64,000 nucleotides of DNA from Sphingomonas sp. BK580. Lineage in GTDB: Bacteria > Pseudomonadota > Alphaproteobacteria > Sphingomonadales > Sphingomonadaceae. Made by a program: the position numbers and the translations under genes. The notes under the pieces are model-generated. The model did no database searches, was not told the origin of the DNA, and saw nothing but the letters and a program-made list of their open reading frames with translations. The DNA is taken from assembly GCF_014194975.1 (NCBI RefSeq), contig NZ_JACIAY010000008.1, positions 1 to 64,000 on the forward strand, written 5' to 3'. This document shows, piece after piece, positions 8,655-17,555 of the stretch (the stretch's first letter is position 1; each line of letters opens with the position of its first letter).

Positions 8655-8704
8655 AGAAAGGAACGTCGCAACGATCCTCTCGGAGGAAGGACCTCTTCAC
8701 TTCC

Positions 8705-9010
8705 TCACGACGCCCGCACCGCGCCGGGGACGAGATACCACGCCCCGTCCACCAGGATCACGCGCGACGCCGCGCCGTCGTGCCCGTCGGCCGCGCGCGG
8801 CGCGCCCGCCGCGGCCACGCGACGACGCGGCACGCGCTCGGTCAGGAGGATGTCGTACGACTTGATCAGGCGGTAGAGCGTCGTGCGCCCGATGCGCAGT
8901 CGCTGCGCCGCGTGGGTCAGATTGTTGTCAGTGGCGAGCAGCGCCGCCAGGATCGCGTCGCGCTGTGCCGCGGCCATCGTGCCGCTGATCTGCCAGTCCG
9001 GAACACTCAT
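8705..9010 (-). CDS. Fis-type helix-turn-helix protein
   Basis: A 101-residue protein. Residues about 10-55 (AQRDAILAALLATDNNLTHAAQRLRIGRTTLYRLI) form the Fis/NtrC-type C-terminal helix-turn-helix. There is no AAA+ or receiver domain, so it is a free-standing DNA-binding domain. The remainder is basic, then ends with VILVDGAWYLVPG. The ATG at 9010 is preferred because the fold begins just after it, but the ribosome site (AGGTGC) is weak and an in-frame ATG also lies at 9085. It could be a nucleoid-type or local regulator. It is convergent with the gene at 7094; targets are unknown. Confidence 0.75.
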   Translation of the reverse strand: MSVPDWQISGTMAAAQRDAILAALLATDNNLTHAAQRLRIGRTTLYRLIKSYDILLTERVPRRRVAAAGAPRAADGHDGAASRVILVDGAWYLVPGAVRAS

Positions 9011-9158
9011 TCGAGCACCTGTCACCGCACCGGAACGGCCCCGCGGGGCGCGTCTATAGCCGGCCATCAGGGTAAGCCGTGCCATACGTCAGATCAACGC
9101 GCTATTAATCACCATTTCACGTAAAGTTCAGGTCGGGGGAGGGGAGGTGAGCCGCCGC

Positions 9159-9341
9159 TCAGCAGCAGCGCCCGGTCCCGCCGCGATAGCGCGCCGCCTC
9201 GCGCTCGCGGAAGAATTGCGCGCGGGTCATGGCCTCGCGCTCGGGATGATGCTCGGCGAGATGGCGGCGATAGGCGTCATAGTCGGGCTGGCCGACCATC
9301 AGCCGCGCCGTCTGCGCCAGCCGGCGCCACAGCGCGATCAC
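9159..9341 (-). CDS. YbdD/YjiX-family small protein (CstA partner)
   Basis: A 60-residue protein read from GTG at 9341: VIALWRRLAQTARLMVGQPDYDAYRRH, then HPEREAMTRAQFFREREAARY. This is the DUF466 (YbdD/YjiX) pattern; in E. coli such a protein is encoded directly after cstA and btsT. Its GTG overlaps the cstA stop codon (GTGA), so it is translationally coupled. It is cytoplasmic and thought to act with the transporter, though its precise role is not established. The C-terminus ends in a Cys-Cys. Confidence 0.88.
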   Translation of the reverse strand: MIALWRRLAQTARLMVGQPDYDAYRRHLAEHHPEREAMTRAQFFREREAARYRGGTGRCC

Positions 9342-11392
9342 GCCGCCGCTTCCATGCTCGCCGGGGGGATCTCGCTGACGCTGGGTCGGTCCAGCCGCCG
9401 CACCGCGAGGCAGGTGCGGACCGCGTAGACGAGGATCGCCGCCACCACCGCGAGGAACAGCGCGCACAGCGCCGCGTCGATCCGGTCGTTGAGCACGATC
9501 CGGTTCATCTCGGTGAGCGTCTTGGCGGGCTTGAGCGTTTCGCCGCGCGCGGCGGCGTCGGCGAAGCGGCGCGCGTGCGCGAGGAAGCCGATCGCTGGAT
9601 CGGGATGCGCCAGTTTCATCACCCCCGCGGTGCCGGTGCACAGCACCAGCCAGGTCGCGGGCAGCACCGTCACCGCCGCGTAGCGCGCGCGCTTCATGCG
9701 GAACAGCACGACGGTGGCGAGCAGCAGCGCCACCGCGGCGAGCATCTGGTTGGAGATGCCGAACAGCGGCCACAAGGTGTTCACCCCGCCGAGCGGGTCG
9801 GTCACGCCCTGGTAGAGGAAGAAGCCCCAGGCGCCGACGCACAGCAGCGTCGCGACCAGCCCTGGCACGAAGCCGCCCGTGTCCTTGAAGCGCGGCACCG
9901 CGAGCGCGAGCAGGTCCTGCAGCATGAAGCGCCCCGCGCGCGTGCCCGCGTCGACCGCGGTGAGGATGAACAGGGCCTCGAACAGGATCGCGAAATGATA
10001 CCAGAAGGCCTTCATCGCGGGGCCGCCGATCGCGTGCGAGAAGATCTCGGCCATCGCCACCGCCAGCGTCGGCGCGCCGCCGGCGCGGCTGATGATCGTG
10101 GTCTCGCCGACCTGGCGCGCGGTGTCGGTCAGCGTCTCGGGCGCGATCGGGAAGCCCATCGCGGTCACCGCCGCGGCGGCGGTGGCGGGATCGCCCGCGG
10201 TGATCGCGGCGGGGGCGTTCATCGCGAAATAGATGCCGGGATCGAGGATGCACGCCGCCACCAGCGCCATGATCGCCACCGCGCTCTCCATCAGCATCGC
10301 GCCGTAGCCGATGAAGGCGGCGTCGCCCTCGCTCGCGATCAGCTTGGGCGTGGTGCCGCTCGCGATCAGCGCGTGGAAGCCCGACACCGCGCCGCAGGCG
10401 ATCGTGATGAACAGGAAGGGGAACAACGGCCCGGCCCAGACCGGCCCGCGCCCGGTCGCGGCGAAGTCGGTGAGCGCGGGCATGCGCAGCGGCGGCGCCA
10501 GCAGCACGATGCCGATCGCCAGCGCCGCGATCGCGCCGATCTTAAGGAACGTCGAGAGATAGTCGCGCGGGGCGAGCAGCAGCCACACCGGCAGCAGCGA
10601 CGCCACCGCGCCGTACGCGATCAGCGCGACGCACAGCGCCACCGGCGTGAGCGTGAACCACGGCGCGAGCGTCGCGCTCGTCGCGACCGACTGGCCGAGC
10701 AGGATCGCGGCGACCAGCCCGACGACGCCGATCACCGACACCTCGCCGATCGCGCCCGGCCGCAGCCAGCGCGTGTAGCCGCCCATCACCAGCGCGAGCG
10801 GCACGGTCGCGACCACAGTGAACAGCCCCCAGGGGCTCTCCGCGAGCGCGCGCACGACGATCAGCGCGAGCACCGCGAGGATGATCACCATGATCATGAA
10901 GGCGCCGACCAGCGCGATCGTGCCCGGCACCGCGCCCATCTCCATCCGGATCAGCTCACCGAGCGAGCGCCCGTCGCGCCGCATCGAGATGAACAGCACC
11001 ATGAAGTCCTGCACCGCGCCGGCGAGCACCACGCCGGCGAGGATCCACAGGGTCCCCGGGAGATAGCCCATCTGCGCGGCGAGCACCGGCCCGACCAGCG
11101 GCCCGGCGCCCGCGATCGCCGCGAAATGGTGGCCGAACAGCACGCGCCGGTCGGTCGCGACATAGTCGAGCCCGTCGGCGCGGCGCACTGCCGGGGTGGC
11201 GCGCGCCGGGTCGATCGCGACGACGACGCGCGCGATGTAGCGGGCGTAGTAGCGATAGGCGACGAGGTAGACCGACACCGCCGCGGCGACGATCCACAGC
11301 GCGTTGACCGGCTCGCCGCGCACCGATGCGACCACGCCGAGGCAGGCGGCGCCGGCGAGCGCGAGCAGGATCCACGGTAGGTGCCTGGTCAT
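9338..11392 (-). CDS. cstA: CstA-family carbon starvation / pyruvate transporter
   Basis: A 684-residue integral membrane protein with about 16-18 hydrophobic segments. Family blocks include HHFAAIAGAGPLVGPVLAAQ, QDFMVLFISMRRDGRSLGEL, CGAVSGFHALIASGTTPK and GGVNTLWPLFGISNQMLAA. CstA and BtsT import pyruvate and, in some species, peptides in carbon-limited cells. The length is close to E. coli CstA (about 700). The ATG at 11392 follows a GGGGAG. The small ybdD-like gene overlaps its 3' end, and a TonB receptor on the same strand lies 80 bp upstream, so an uptake operon is possible. Two-component control as for BtsSR was not seen here. Confidence 0.93.
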   Translation of the reverse strand: MTRHLPWILLALAGAACLGVVASVRGEPVNALWIVAAAVSVYLVAYRYYARYIARVVVAIDPARATPAVRRADGLDYVATDRRVLFGHHFAAIAGAGPLVGPVLAAQMGYLPGTLWILAGVVLAGAVQDFMVLFISMRRDGRSLGELIRMEMGAVPGTIALVGAFMIMVIILAVLALIVVRALAESPWGLFTVVATVPLALVMGGYTRWLRPGAIGEVSVIGVVGLVAAILLGQSVATSATLAPWFTLTPVALCVALIAYGAVASLLPVWLLLAPRDYLSTFLKIGAIAALAIGIVLLAPPLRMPALTDFAATGRGPVWAGPLFPFLFITIACGAVSGFHALIASGTTPKLIASEGDAAFIGYGAMLMESAVAIMALVAACILDPGIYFAMNAPAAITAGDPATAAAAVTAMGFPIAPETLTDTARQVGETTIISRAGGAPTLAVAMAEIFSHAIGGPAMKAFWYHFAILFEALFILTAVDAGTRAGRFMLQDLLALAVPRFKDTGGFVPGLVATLLCVGAWGFFLYQGVTDPLGGVNTLWPLFGISNQMLAAVALLLATVVLFRMKRARYAAVTVLPATWLVLCTGTAGVMKLAHPDPAIGFLAHARRFADAAARGETLKPAKTLTEMNRIVLNDRIDAALCALFLAVVAAILVYAVRTCLAVRRLDRPSVSEIPPASMEAAA

Positions 11393-11472
11393 CGTCGCTC
11401 GCTCCCCGCCTGTCCGTCGCTTGTTCCCGCCGCTATGCGCGCTCAGGCCCGGCGCGATCAACGGGGCAAGCG

Positions 11473-13815
11473 TCAGAAGCGCAGCCCCAGCTCCAGCCCG
11501 ATCGTGCGGCGCTCGTTGAAGAAGCCGCCGACCCCCACCAGCCTGGTATATTCGCGATAGAACAGGTGCTGCTCGTCGAACAGGTTGCGACTCCACAGCG
11601 CCAGCTCGACCGCGGCGCCGGGCGAGACGGCAAGGTCGGTCAGCGCGACGCGGCCGTTCACCACCACGTCGGCGGCGCCGCGCGGCTGGCGCACGTCGCG
11701 CTCCGGGTCGTTGTAATTGGCGTAGAAACCCGAATCGGCGTTGGCGTCGAGATGCGCGCGCAGCGTGCCGCCGGGCACGTCGGCGTGATAGTCGAGCGCG
11801 CCGCTGATCGCGTCGCGCGGGGTGTAGACCGGGTAGAGCCGCACCGGTGCCGTCATCACCAGGCCGTCGGTCTGGGGGAAGGGGTTGGCGGTCGACGGGA
11901 CGCGCACGTCGGTCCGCGCGTAGGAGGCGGTGAGCGTCAGGCCCGCCACCGGCGCGAGCGTGAGATCGGCCTCGGCGCCGCGCAGCCGGCCGCGGCCGGG
12001 CGCGTTGAACGTCTCGGTGGTGGTGCGGGTCGACTCCAGCACGCGGCCGGCCTGGTCCTTCTGCAGGTACTTGGCGGTGAAATCGACCTGGATGTCGGCG
12101 TAGCTGCCGGCATAGACCGCGAGGTTGAGCCGCGCGCGGCGATCGAACCACTCGCTCTTGGTCCCGAGCTCCCACACCGACACGCTCTCGGGCGCGAACG
12201 GCGCGTAGGTGAGCGAGCGCGAGTTGGCGCCGCCCGAGCGATAACCGGTGCTCCACTTGGCATAGGCGTGGAGGTAGGGCCCGGCATCGGCGGCGAGCGT
12301 CGCCATGGGATCGACGCGCGACCAGTGCGCGTCCAGCCCGCGCGGCGCCACCACGCCGTCCACGCTCGGTGTCCTGTTGTTGACGATGTAGAGGCTGCCC
12401 GCCTTGGCGTCGCGCGACCAGCGCAGCCCGCCGGTGAGGTGGAGCCACTCGTCCGTCGACGCCGGCGTCCAGGTCGCCTGGCCGAAGGCGCCGAGGCTCT
12501 CGGTCGTCACCCGGCTCGCGCGATCGATCGGCTGCGCCGCTGGCGTCAGCGCGAGCACGGTGGCGGCGGTGCCTCCCTCGTTCCAGCGCATCGTGTTGAA
12601 CGCCTGCGCCTGATCGCCCACCCGCTCGCGATAGTAGAGCGCGCCGGCGAGATAATGGAGCTGCGGTCCCGCACCGATCAGCTGCACTTCCTGGCTCCAC
12701 TGGCGCTGGTCAAACGTCGCCAGGCTGTAGCGCGCGAAGGCGCCGCGCGGCGTGAACACCGACTTGGCGGCCGAGCCGTTGTCATATTGCGACTGGTCCA
12801 TGGCGCGCAGCGCGGTGATCGACTTCAGCTCCAGCCCCGGCGCGGCCTGCCAGTCGAGCGTGAGCCGGTGACCATGGGTGTGGCCGACGCTGTCCTGCTG
12901 CGGCACGCCGACCGCGGCGACCCGCACCCGGCGGGGCGTGATCGGCTGCGCGGGGGCCTGCGGCCTCGTGTCGGTGGTGACGGTCTGATAGTAGAACGGC
13001 GAGGAGCCGTCATAGGCACTGTCGAACGCATACTCCGCGCTGAGCCCCACGGACGGGTGCCACAGCGCCGCCAGGTGCGCGCCGCGTCGATCGTAGGAGT
13101 CGAAAGGGATCTGGCCGGTCAGCGGGTTGCGGACCAGCCCGCCGCGCGCGGTGACGAGCCCGTCGAGCTTCACCGCCACCCCGGCGAGCGCGGGCAGGTC
13201 GAGGTGCACCTCGCCGCTGTAGGCGCCCGCGGTGCCGACCCCGGCGGCGGCGCGCAACCCGAGTTCGCCGCCGGGCGACCGCGTGACGACGTTGACCGCG
13301 CCGCCCTCGGTGTTGCGGCCGAACAGCGTCCCCTGCGGCCCCTTGAGCACCTCCAGACTGGCGACGTCGTAGAGCGCGGCGCCCAGCCCCTCCGCGCGAC
13401 CGAGATAGACGCCGTCGACATAGACGCCGACGCCCTGGTCGCGCGCGGGCTGGTTGCTGTCGGCGAGCACGCCGACGCCGCGGATGTTCACGATCAGCGC
13501 CGAGTTGCGCGAGTAGAAGGGCGCCACCCGCAGCGACGGGATGGCGCCGTCGTGTAGGTCGCCCAGCGACTGGACGTGGCGGTCGCGTAGCGCGGCCGAG
13601 TCGAGCACCGACACCGCGATCGGCGTCTCCTGCAGGTCGGTGCGGCGACGCTGCGCGGTGACGATGACGTCGCTGAGTGCGGGTGCGGCGCTCGCGTCGG
13701 CCGTCTCGCCCGCGGGAGTCGGGGCGGTCGGGGGCGTCTGCGCCGCCGCAGGGGCGCACAGCAGCGCGCCGGCGATCGACAGGAGGAAGGCGTCGTTACG
13801 GTAGAAGATGGTCAT
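11473..13815 (-). CDS. TonB-dependent receptor
   Basis: A 780-residue outer-membrane receptor. The signal peptide (FLLSIAGALLCAPAAAQ) ends near residue 24. A TonB-box region SDVIVTAQRRRTDLQETPIAVSV is followed by the plug (LIVNIRGVGVL, QGVGVYVDGVYLGRAEG, LEVLKGPQGTLFGRNTEGGAVNVVTRSP), and the barrel ends in LGLELRF-like residues (GLELGLRF). This subtype is abundant in sphingomonads. It lies 80 bp upstream of cstA on the same strand, so import of a compound across both membranes is conceivable; the ligand is unknown. No strong ribosome site precedes the ATG at 13815, though the signal peptide starts right there. Confidence 0.92.
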   Translation of the reverse strand: MTIFYRNDAFLLSIAGALLCAPAAAQTPPTAPTPAGETADASAAPALSDVIVTAQRRRTDLQETPIAVSVLDSAALRDRHVQSLGDLHDGAIPSLRVAPFYSRNSALIVNIRGVGVLADSNQPARDQGVGVYVDGVYLGRAEGLGAALYDVASLEVLKGPQGTLFGRNTEGGAVNVVTRSPGGELGLRAAAGVGTAGAYSGEVHLDLPALAGVAVKLDGLVTARGGLVRNPLTGQIPFDSYDRRGAHLAALWHPSVGLSAEYAFDSAYDGSSPFYYQTVTTDTRPQAPAQPITPRRVRVAAVGVPQQDSVGHTHGHRLTLDWQAAPGLELKSITALRAMDQSQYDNGSAAKSVFTPRGAFARYSLATFDQRQWSQEVQLIGAGPQLHYLAGALYYRERVGDQAQAFNTMRWNEGGTAATVLALTPAAQPIDRASRVTTESLGAFGQATWTPASTDEWLHLTGGLRWSRDAKAGSLYIVNNRTPSVDGVVAPRGLDAHWSRVDPMATLAADAGPYLHAYAKWSTGYRSGGANSRSLTYAPFAPESVSVWELGTKSEWFDRRARLNLAVYAGSYADIQVDFTAKYLQKDQAGRVLESTRTTTETFNAPGRGRLRGAEADLTLAPVAGLTLTASYARTDVRVPSTANPFPQTDGLVMTAPVRLYPVYTPRDAISGALDYHADVPGGTLRAHLDANADSGFYANYNDPERDVRQPRGAADVVVNGRVALTDLAVSPGAAVELALWSRNLFDEQHLFYREYTRLVGVGGFFNERRTIGLELGLRF

Positions 13816-13938
13816 GGTGCACACCCCAGTTGCGGGGCGGGAGCTAGGTCGGCTCGGCGACACATGGGTGACCGGGTTGGGCAGTTGGCCGGGGTGGGTT
13901 ACCCACTTTGCTCGGGCCGACGCGGGGGCCCTGCATGG

Positions 13939-14035
13939 CTCGTGCCCCGGCGAAGGCCGGGGCCCAGGTGGGGAACGGCAGCGACCTGAACGCGACCACA
14001 GTCCAACTGGGCCCCGGCCTTCGCCGGGGCACGAG
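13939..14035. repeat. 29-bp perfect inverted repeat pair
   Basis: Arms 13939-13967 and 14007-14035 are exact reverse complements (CTCGTGCCCCGGCG...GGGGCCCAG) around a 39-nt centre, and each arm is itself a GC hairpin. Same architecture as 21251-21344. It fills the space between the TonB receptor and the DUF805 gene. Confidence 0.85.
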
Positions 14036-14074
14036 GATGTCGTCCTCAGGTCACCGGGGCTGCCGTACCCTCGC

Positions 14075-14500
14075 TCAGCACGCCACCCGCAGCGGCTCGG
14101 GCGCGCAGTCTGGGGCAGGGGCAGCGCGCGCCGGGCCGCGCGGGTCGGTGCCGTACCGATTGGCGCCGCGCGTACCCGGCAGCAACAGCAGCGGTGTCGC
14201 GACCGGGAGAAGCAGCCACCAGCCCGAGCGATCGGCGTCATGCAACCGGCGCGCGTGCACCGCGATGCCCGGGGCGGCGCCGAACAGCAGCACGAAGCCC
14301 AGCGCTGCGAGCAGCACGCCGCCTCGCGCCATCTCGGGGCGCAGGTCGAGCGCGGCGAGCCAGGGCGCGGCGAGATCGGGCGCGTGCCAGGCGAGCGCCA
14401 GCGCGGCGAGCAGCGTGAGGTCGAAGCCGGCGAGCTCGCGCCGGGTCGCGCGCCCGGCGAGCTCGCCGTAGAGCCGCCACGGCCGGGTGAGATGCTCCAT
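14075..14500 (-). CDS. DUF805 membrane protein
   Basis: A 141-residue protein. It begins RPWRLYGELAGRATRRELAGFDL and later has AVHARRLHDADRSGWWLLLPV, the two hallmark blocks of DUF805 (YhaH-like) inner-membrane proteins. There are three hydrophobic segments (about 28-45, 60-85 and 103-118). The C-terminal tail is Pro/Ala-rich and ends in Cys. The start at 14500 has GGGAGGCG upstream. Function unknown. It stands alone between two palindromic repeats. Confidence 0.85.
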   Translation of the reverse strand: MEHLTRPWRLYGELAGRATRRELAGFDLTLLAALALAWHAPDLAAPWLAALDLRPEMARGGVLLAALGFVLLFGAAPGIAVHARRLHDADRSGWWLLLPVATPLLLLPGTRGANRYGTDPRGPARAAPAPDCAPEPLRVAC

Positions 14501-14641
14501 CGCTCGCCTCCCTCGACGCGCCTGCGCCGTAAGGGAATCGTAGATGGCGAAGGGGAGGGGCGGCGTAGTCGAGCGGGGCGATGCCCCATTACGGCGAATG
14601 AATACGGTCGATCCTGGGAGGCTGATCCGTCCAGGTCGGCC

Positions 14642-14721
14642 CGTGCTCCCGCGCACGCGGGAGTCCAGAGCGACAGACGGCGACGTCGGTGGCCCTGGGT
14701 TCCCGCGTCCGCCGGAGCGCG
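14642..14721. repeat. Interspersed paired palindrome (GTGCTCC type)
   Basis: CGTGCTCCCGCGCACGCGGGAG..CCAGAG, then GGCCCTGGGTTCCCGCG..GGAGCGCGC in inverted order. A degenerate member of the family at 8567-8654. It occupies the middle of the 298-bp gap 14501-14798, in which I see no gene. Confidence 0.65.
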
Positions 14722-14798
14722 CTGACGGTTCGGGGGAGGTGGATCAGCCCGCCGTGGGCCTCATCATCCGCGTTGCCCTCGCTCCCGCTTACCGCTGC

Positions 14799-15380
14799 TC
14801 AGTCGCGCCGCACCCCCACGTCGCGGAAGGCGCGCGGCTCGATCGGCGGGATCGCCGAGTCGTTGAGCGCGCACTGCCACAGGCCGACGTCGATCCAGCG
14901 CCCCTGCTTGTAGCCGACCTCGCGATACACGCCGGCGCGGCGGAAGCCGACCGCCTCGTGCAGCGTGATCGAGGCGTCGTTGGGCAGCGCGATCACGCCG
15001 ATCGCCTGGGTGAAGCCCTGTGCGCGCAGCGTGTCGACCAGCGCCTCGTACAGCAGCCGCCCCACGCCCTGGCGCTGGGTCGCGCCGGCGGCGTAGATCG
15101 AGCTCTCGACGACGTAGCGATAGGCCGGGCGGTCGCGGAAGCGCGTCGCATAGGCGTAGGCGAGCACACCGCGCTCGCCGCCGTCCTCGCCGCGCGAGAC
15201 CGCGACCAGCCAAGGGTAATAGCCGTCCGACTCCTCGATCCGCTCGCGCATCGCCGCGGCGTCGGGCGCCTCGCTCTCGAACGAGACCGTCCCCTGCAGC
15301 ACGTAGGGCGCGTAGATCGCGGCGATCGCGGCGGCGTCGCCCGCGGTGGCGGCGCGGATCGCGATCGGGCCGGGGGGCAT
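14799..15380 (-). CDS. GNAT N-acetyltransferase (phosphinothricin/Met-sulfoximine type)
   Basis: A 193-residue GNAT enzyme. IRAATAGDAAAIAAIYAPYVLQGTVSFE at the N-terminus and the acetyl-CoA loop RQGVGRLLYEALV, with GFRRAGVYREVGYKQGRWIDVGLWQ, match the PAT/YncA group that N-acetylates phosphinothricin or methionine sulfoximine/sulfone. The substrate in this organism is not known; resistance to a glutamine-synthetase inhibitor is one option. The ATG shares its A with the stop codon of sppA (TGATG), so the two are translated from one mRNA. Confidence 0.88.
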   Translation of the reverse strand: MPPGPIAIRAATAGDAAAIAAIYAPYVLQGTVSFESEAPDAAAMRERIEESDGYYPWLVAVSRGEDGGERGVLAYAYATRFRDRPAYRYVVESSIYAAGATQRQGVGRLLYEALVDTLRAQGFTQAIGVIALPNDASITLHEAVGFRRAGVYREVGYKQGRWIDVGLWQCALNDSAIPPIEPRAFRDVGVRRD

Positions 15381-17257
15381 CAGAGCCCCACCTTGGCGAG
15401 CACGAGCTGGAGCAAGGTCCGGTCCGCCGCGCTGGCGCGCACCGGGCCGAGCCCGGCGCACTCGAGGCACTGCGCGCGCACGGTCGCGCCGGTCAGCATC
15501 CGCTGCGCGTCGCCGAGCGCGACCGCGAACGCCTGCTGGCGCTGCCACGCCAGCTGGCCGACCGCGTCGGCGGGGGCGCCGGCGTCGTCGTCGTCCTCCT
15601 GGCTGGCGAGCTGCTGCGCGATCTGCGCGGCGAAGCCCGGCTTCTTGTCGAGATAGACCACCGGCGGCTTGTCCTGGTCGAGCTTGGCGCGGCGCGCCGC
15701 CTCCTTCACCGCGGCGTCGAGCCCGCCGAAGCGGTCGACCAACTTCAGTTGGTGCGCGATCCCGCCGACCCAGACGCGGCCCTGGCCGATCTCGTTGACT
15801 CGCTCGACCGGCAGCTGGCGCGACTGCGACACGCGCGTCAGGAACTCGCGATAGCCGTGCTCGATGCCCGACTGCACCACCGCGTCGAGCTGCGGCGTGG
15901 TGCCGGCGAGCAGGTCGGGCTGGCCGGACAGCGGCGTGGTCTTCACCCCGTCGGCCGAGAGCCCGATCTTGCTCAGCGTGTTCTCGAAGGTGGGGATGAT
16001 GCCGAAGATGCCGATCGAGCCGGTGATCGTGCCCGGCTCGGCGAAGATCACGTCGCCCGGGGTCGACACCCAATACCCGCCCGAGGCGGCGAGCCCGCCC
16101 ATCGACACCACCACCGGCAGCCCGCGGCGCTTGGCCTCCATCACCGCCAGCCGGATCTTCTCCGACGCCAGCACCGAGCCGCCCGGCGAGTCGACGCGCA
16201 GCACCAGCGCCTTGAGCTTGTTGTCGATCATGCCCTGATAAAGGAGCTTGGCGATCGTGTCGCCGCCGGCCCGGCCGGGCTGGGCCTCGCCGTCGACGAT
16301 CTCGCCCGCGACGGTGAGCACGCCGATCTGCCCGGTCTTGGGCAGCGGCGCGGCGTCGACATAGGGCTGGTATCGGATCGTGCGGAACCAGCCGGCGGGC
16401 TTGCCGTCGTCCCCGCCGGCGAGCTGCGCGACGCGGCGCCCGAAGGCGACTCGGTCGCCGAGCTTGTCGACCAGCCCGGTGGCGACGTTCGCCTGGGCGA
16501 CGTCGCCCTGCGCCTGCTGGACGAGCTGCGCCGGCTGCGCCAGCCAGGGCGCCACCTGCGCCTTGGGCCGCGCGCTCGCGATCGACTCGCGCCACTGCTG
16601 GAACAAGGTGCCGTACAGCTCCTGGCTGGCGGCGCGCGCCTCCGGGCTCTGGTCGGTGCGGGTATAGGGCTCCACCGCCGACTTGAACTTGCCGACCCGG
16701 TAGACGTGCGCGTTGACCCCGATCTTGTCGAGCAGCCCCTTGTAATAGAGCTGGCTGCCGCCCGGCCCGGCGAAGATCGTGCCGCCCAGCGGGTTCATCC
16801 AGATCTCGCTCGCGGCCGAGGCGAGGCGATAGCCCGCGTCGGTATAGGCGGTGGCATAGGCCAGCACCGGCTTGCCCGCCTTGCGCGCGCGCAGCAGCGC
16901 GTCCTGCACCTCGCCGAGCGACGCCGGGTAGCCGCCGCCGAACTTGTCGAGATCGAGCACGATCGCCTTGACCCGGTCGTCGCTGGCGGCCGAGTCGATC
17001 GCGCGCAGCAGGTCGCGCAGGCGATATTGCTTGCCGATCTGCTGACCGCTGAGCAGCGCGGTGGGCTGGATCTCCTCGGGCTGCTCGACGATCGGGCCGT
17101 CGAGCGCGAGCAGCAGCGCGCCGTCCCTGATCGCGCCGGGGCGCGAGCGCGCGTTGAGCGCGGCGAACAGCAGGGCGAAGAACAGCAGCATCGCCGCGAG
17201 CACCAGCGCGTCCTTGATGCCCACCAGCAGCTTCCAGGCGCCGCGCACCAACTTCAT
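15380..17257 (-). CDS. sppA: Signal peptide peptidase SppA, 67 kDa type
   Basis: A 625-residue inner-membrane protease with one N-terminal membrane segment (about 17-34) and a tandem ClpP-like fold facing the periplasm. The general-base lysine lies in KFKSAVEP (Lys192) and the nucleophile in SMGGLAASGGYW (Ser392), the positions equivalent to Lys209 and Ser409 of E. coli SppA. TITGSIGIFGIIPTFE is also conserved. It degrades remnant signal peptides after cleavage. The ATG at 17257 follows AAAGGTG. The C-terminus has a CLEC-like pair of cysteines. The gene is divergent from the MATE exporter and followed by a GNAT gene with a 1-nt overlap. Confidence 0.95.
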   Translation of the reverse strand: MKLVRGAWKLLVGIKDALVLAAMLLFFALLFAALNARSRPGAIRDGALLLALDGPIVEQPEEIQPTALLSGQQIGKQYRLRDLLRAIDSAASDDRVKAIVLDLDKFGGGYPASLGEVQDALLRARKAGKPVLAYATAYTDAGYRLASAASEIWMNPLGGTIFAGPGGSQLYYKGLLDKIGVNAHVYRVGKFKSAVEPYTRTDQSPEARAASQELYGTLFQQWRESIASARPKAQVAPWLAQPAQLVQQAQGDVAQANVATGLVDKLGDRVAFGRRVAQLAGGDDGKPAGWFRTIRYQPYVDAAPLPKTGQIGVLTVAGEIVDGEAQPGRAGGDTIAKLLYQGMIDNKLKALVLRVDSPGGSVLASEKIRLAVMEAKRRGLPVVVSMGGLAASGGYWVSTPGDVIFAEPGTITGSIGIFGIIPTFENTLSKIGLSADGVKTTPLSGQPDLLAGTTPQLDAVVQSGIEHGYREFLTRVSQSRQLPVERVNEIGQGRVWVGGIAHQLKLVDRFGGLDAAVKEAARRAKLDQDKPPVVYLDKKPGFAAQIAQQLASQEDDDDAGAPADAVGQLAWQRQQAFAVALGDAQRMLTGATVRAQCLECAGLGPVRASAADRTLLQLVLAKVGL

Positions 17258-17555
17258 CGTTCCAATCACCTTTTGCGGGAGAATCTCGCCAGTGGAGCGT
17301 AGCCCGGCGTGTATCAAGTGAGCAATACGCTTTGGGCGGGGCGAAGAGGCCAGGACGCCACGTCGCAGGTCAGTGGCGCGTCGGCCCGAACGGCGGCGAC
17401 CCGCGCGCGACGTCTCGCCCCCGCTCGCGTCGGGGAGGGACCGGCCCGCCGAGCCCCGCCCCGGATCGCAGCCACGAGGCTGCCGCCGGCGTTCGTCGGC
17501 CGCCAGACCACGCCCCGCGTGCACCGCCGCGCAATCTCCTCTACGGCACGCCGCG
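17258..17555. other. Divergent promoter region, no gene seen
   Basis: 298 bp between sppA and the MATE exporter. It contains no recognisable repeat unit or gene. It should hold both promoters, but no clear -35/-10 pair stood out. Confidence 0.4.

Noticed and set aside
9575..11380. A 601-codon + strand frame opposite cstA
   Set aside because: The translation is low-complexity Arg/His/Asp-rich and mirrors the membrane protein on the other strand.
15380..17257. SppA seeming to lack its catalytic lysine (SEIW where E. coli has NKIW)
   Set aside because: Counting the E. coli sequence places Lys209 in the YKSAVEP motif, which is conserved here as FKSAVEP (Lys192).
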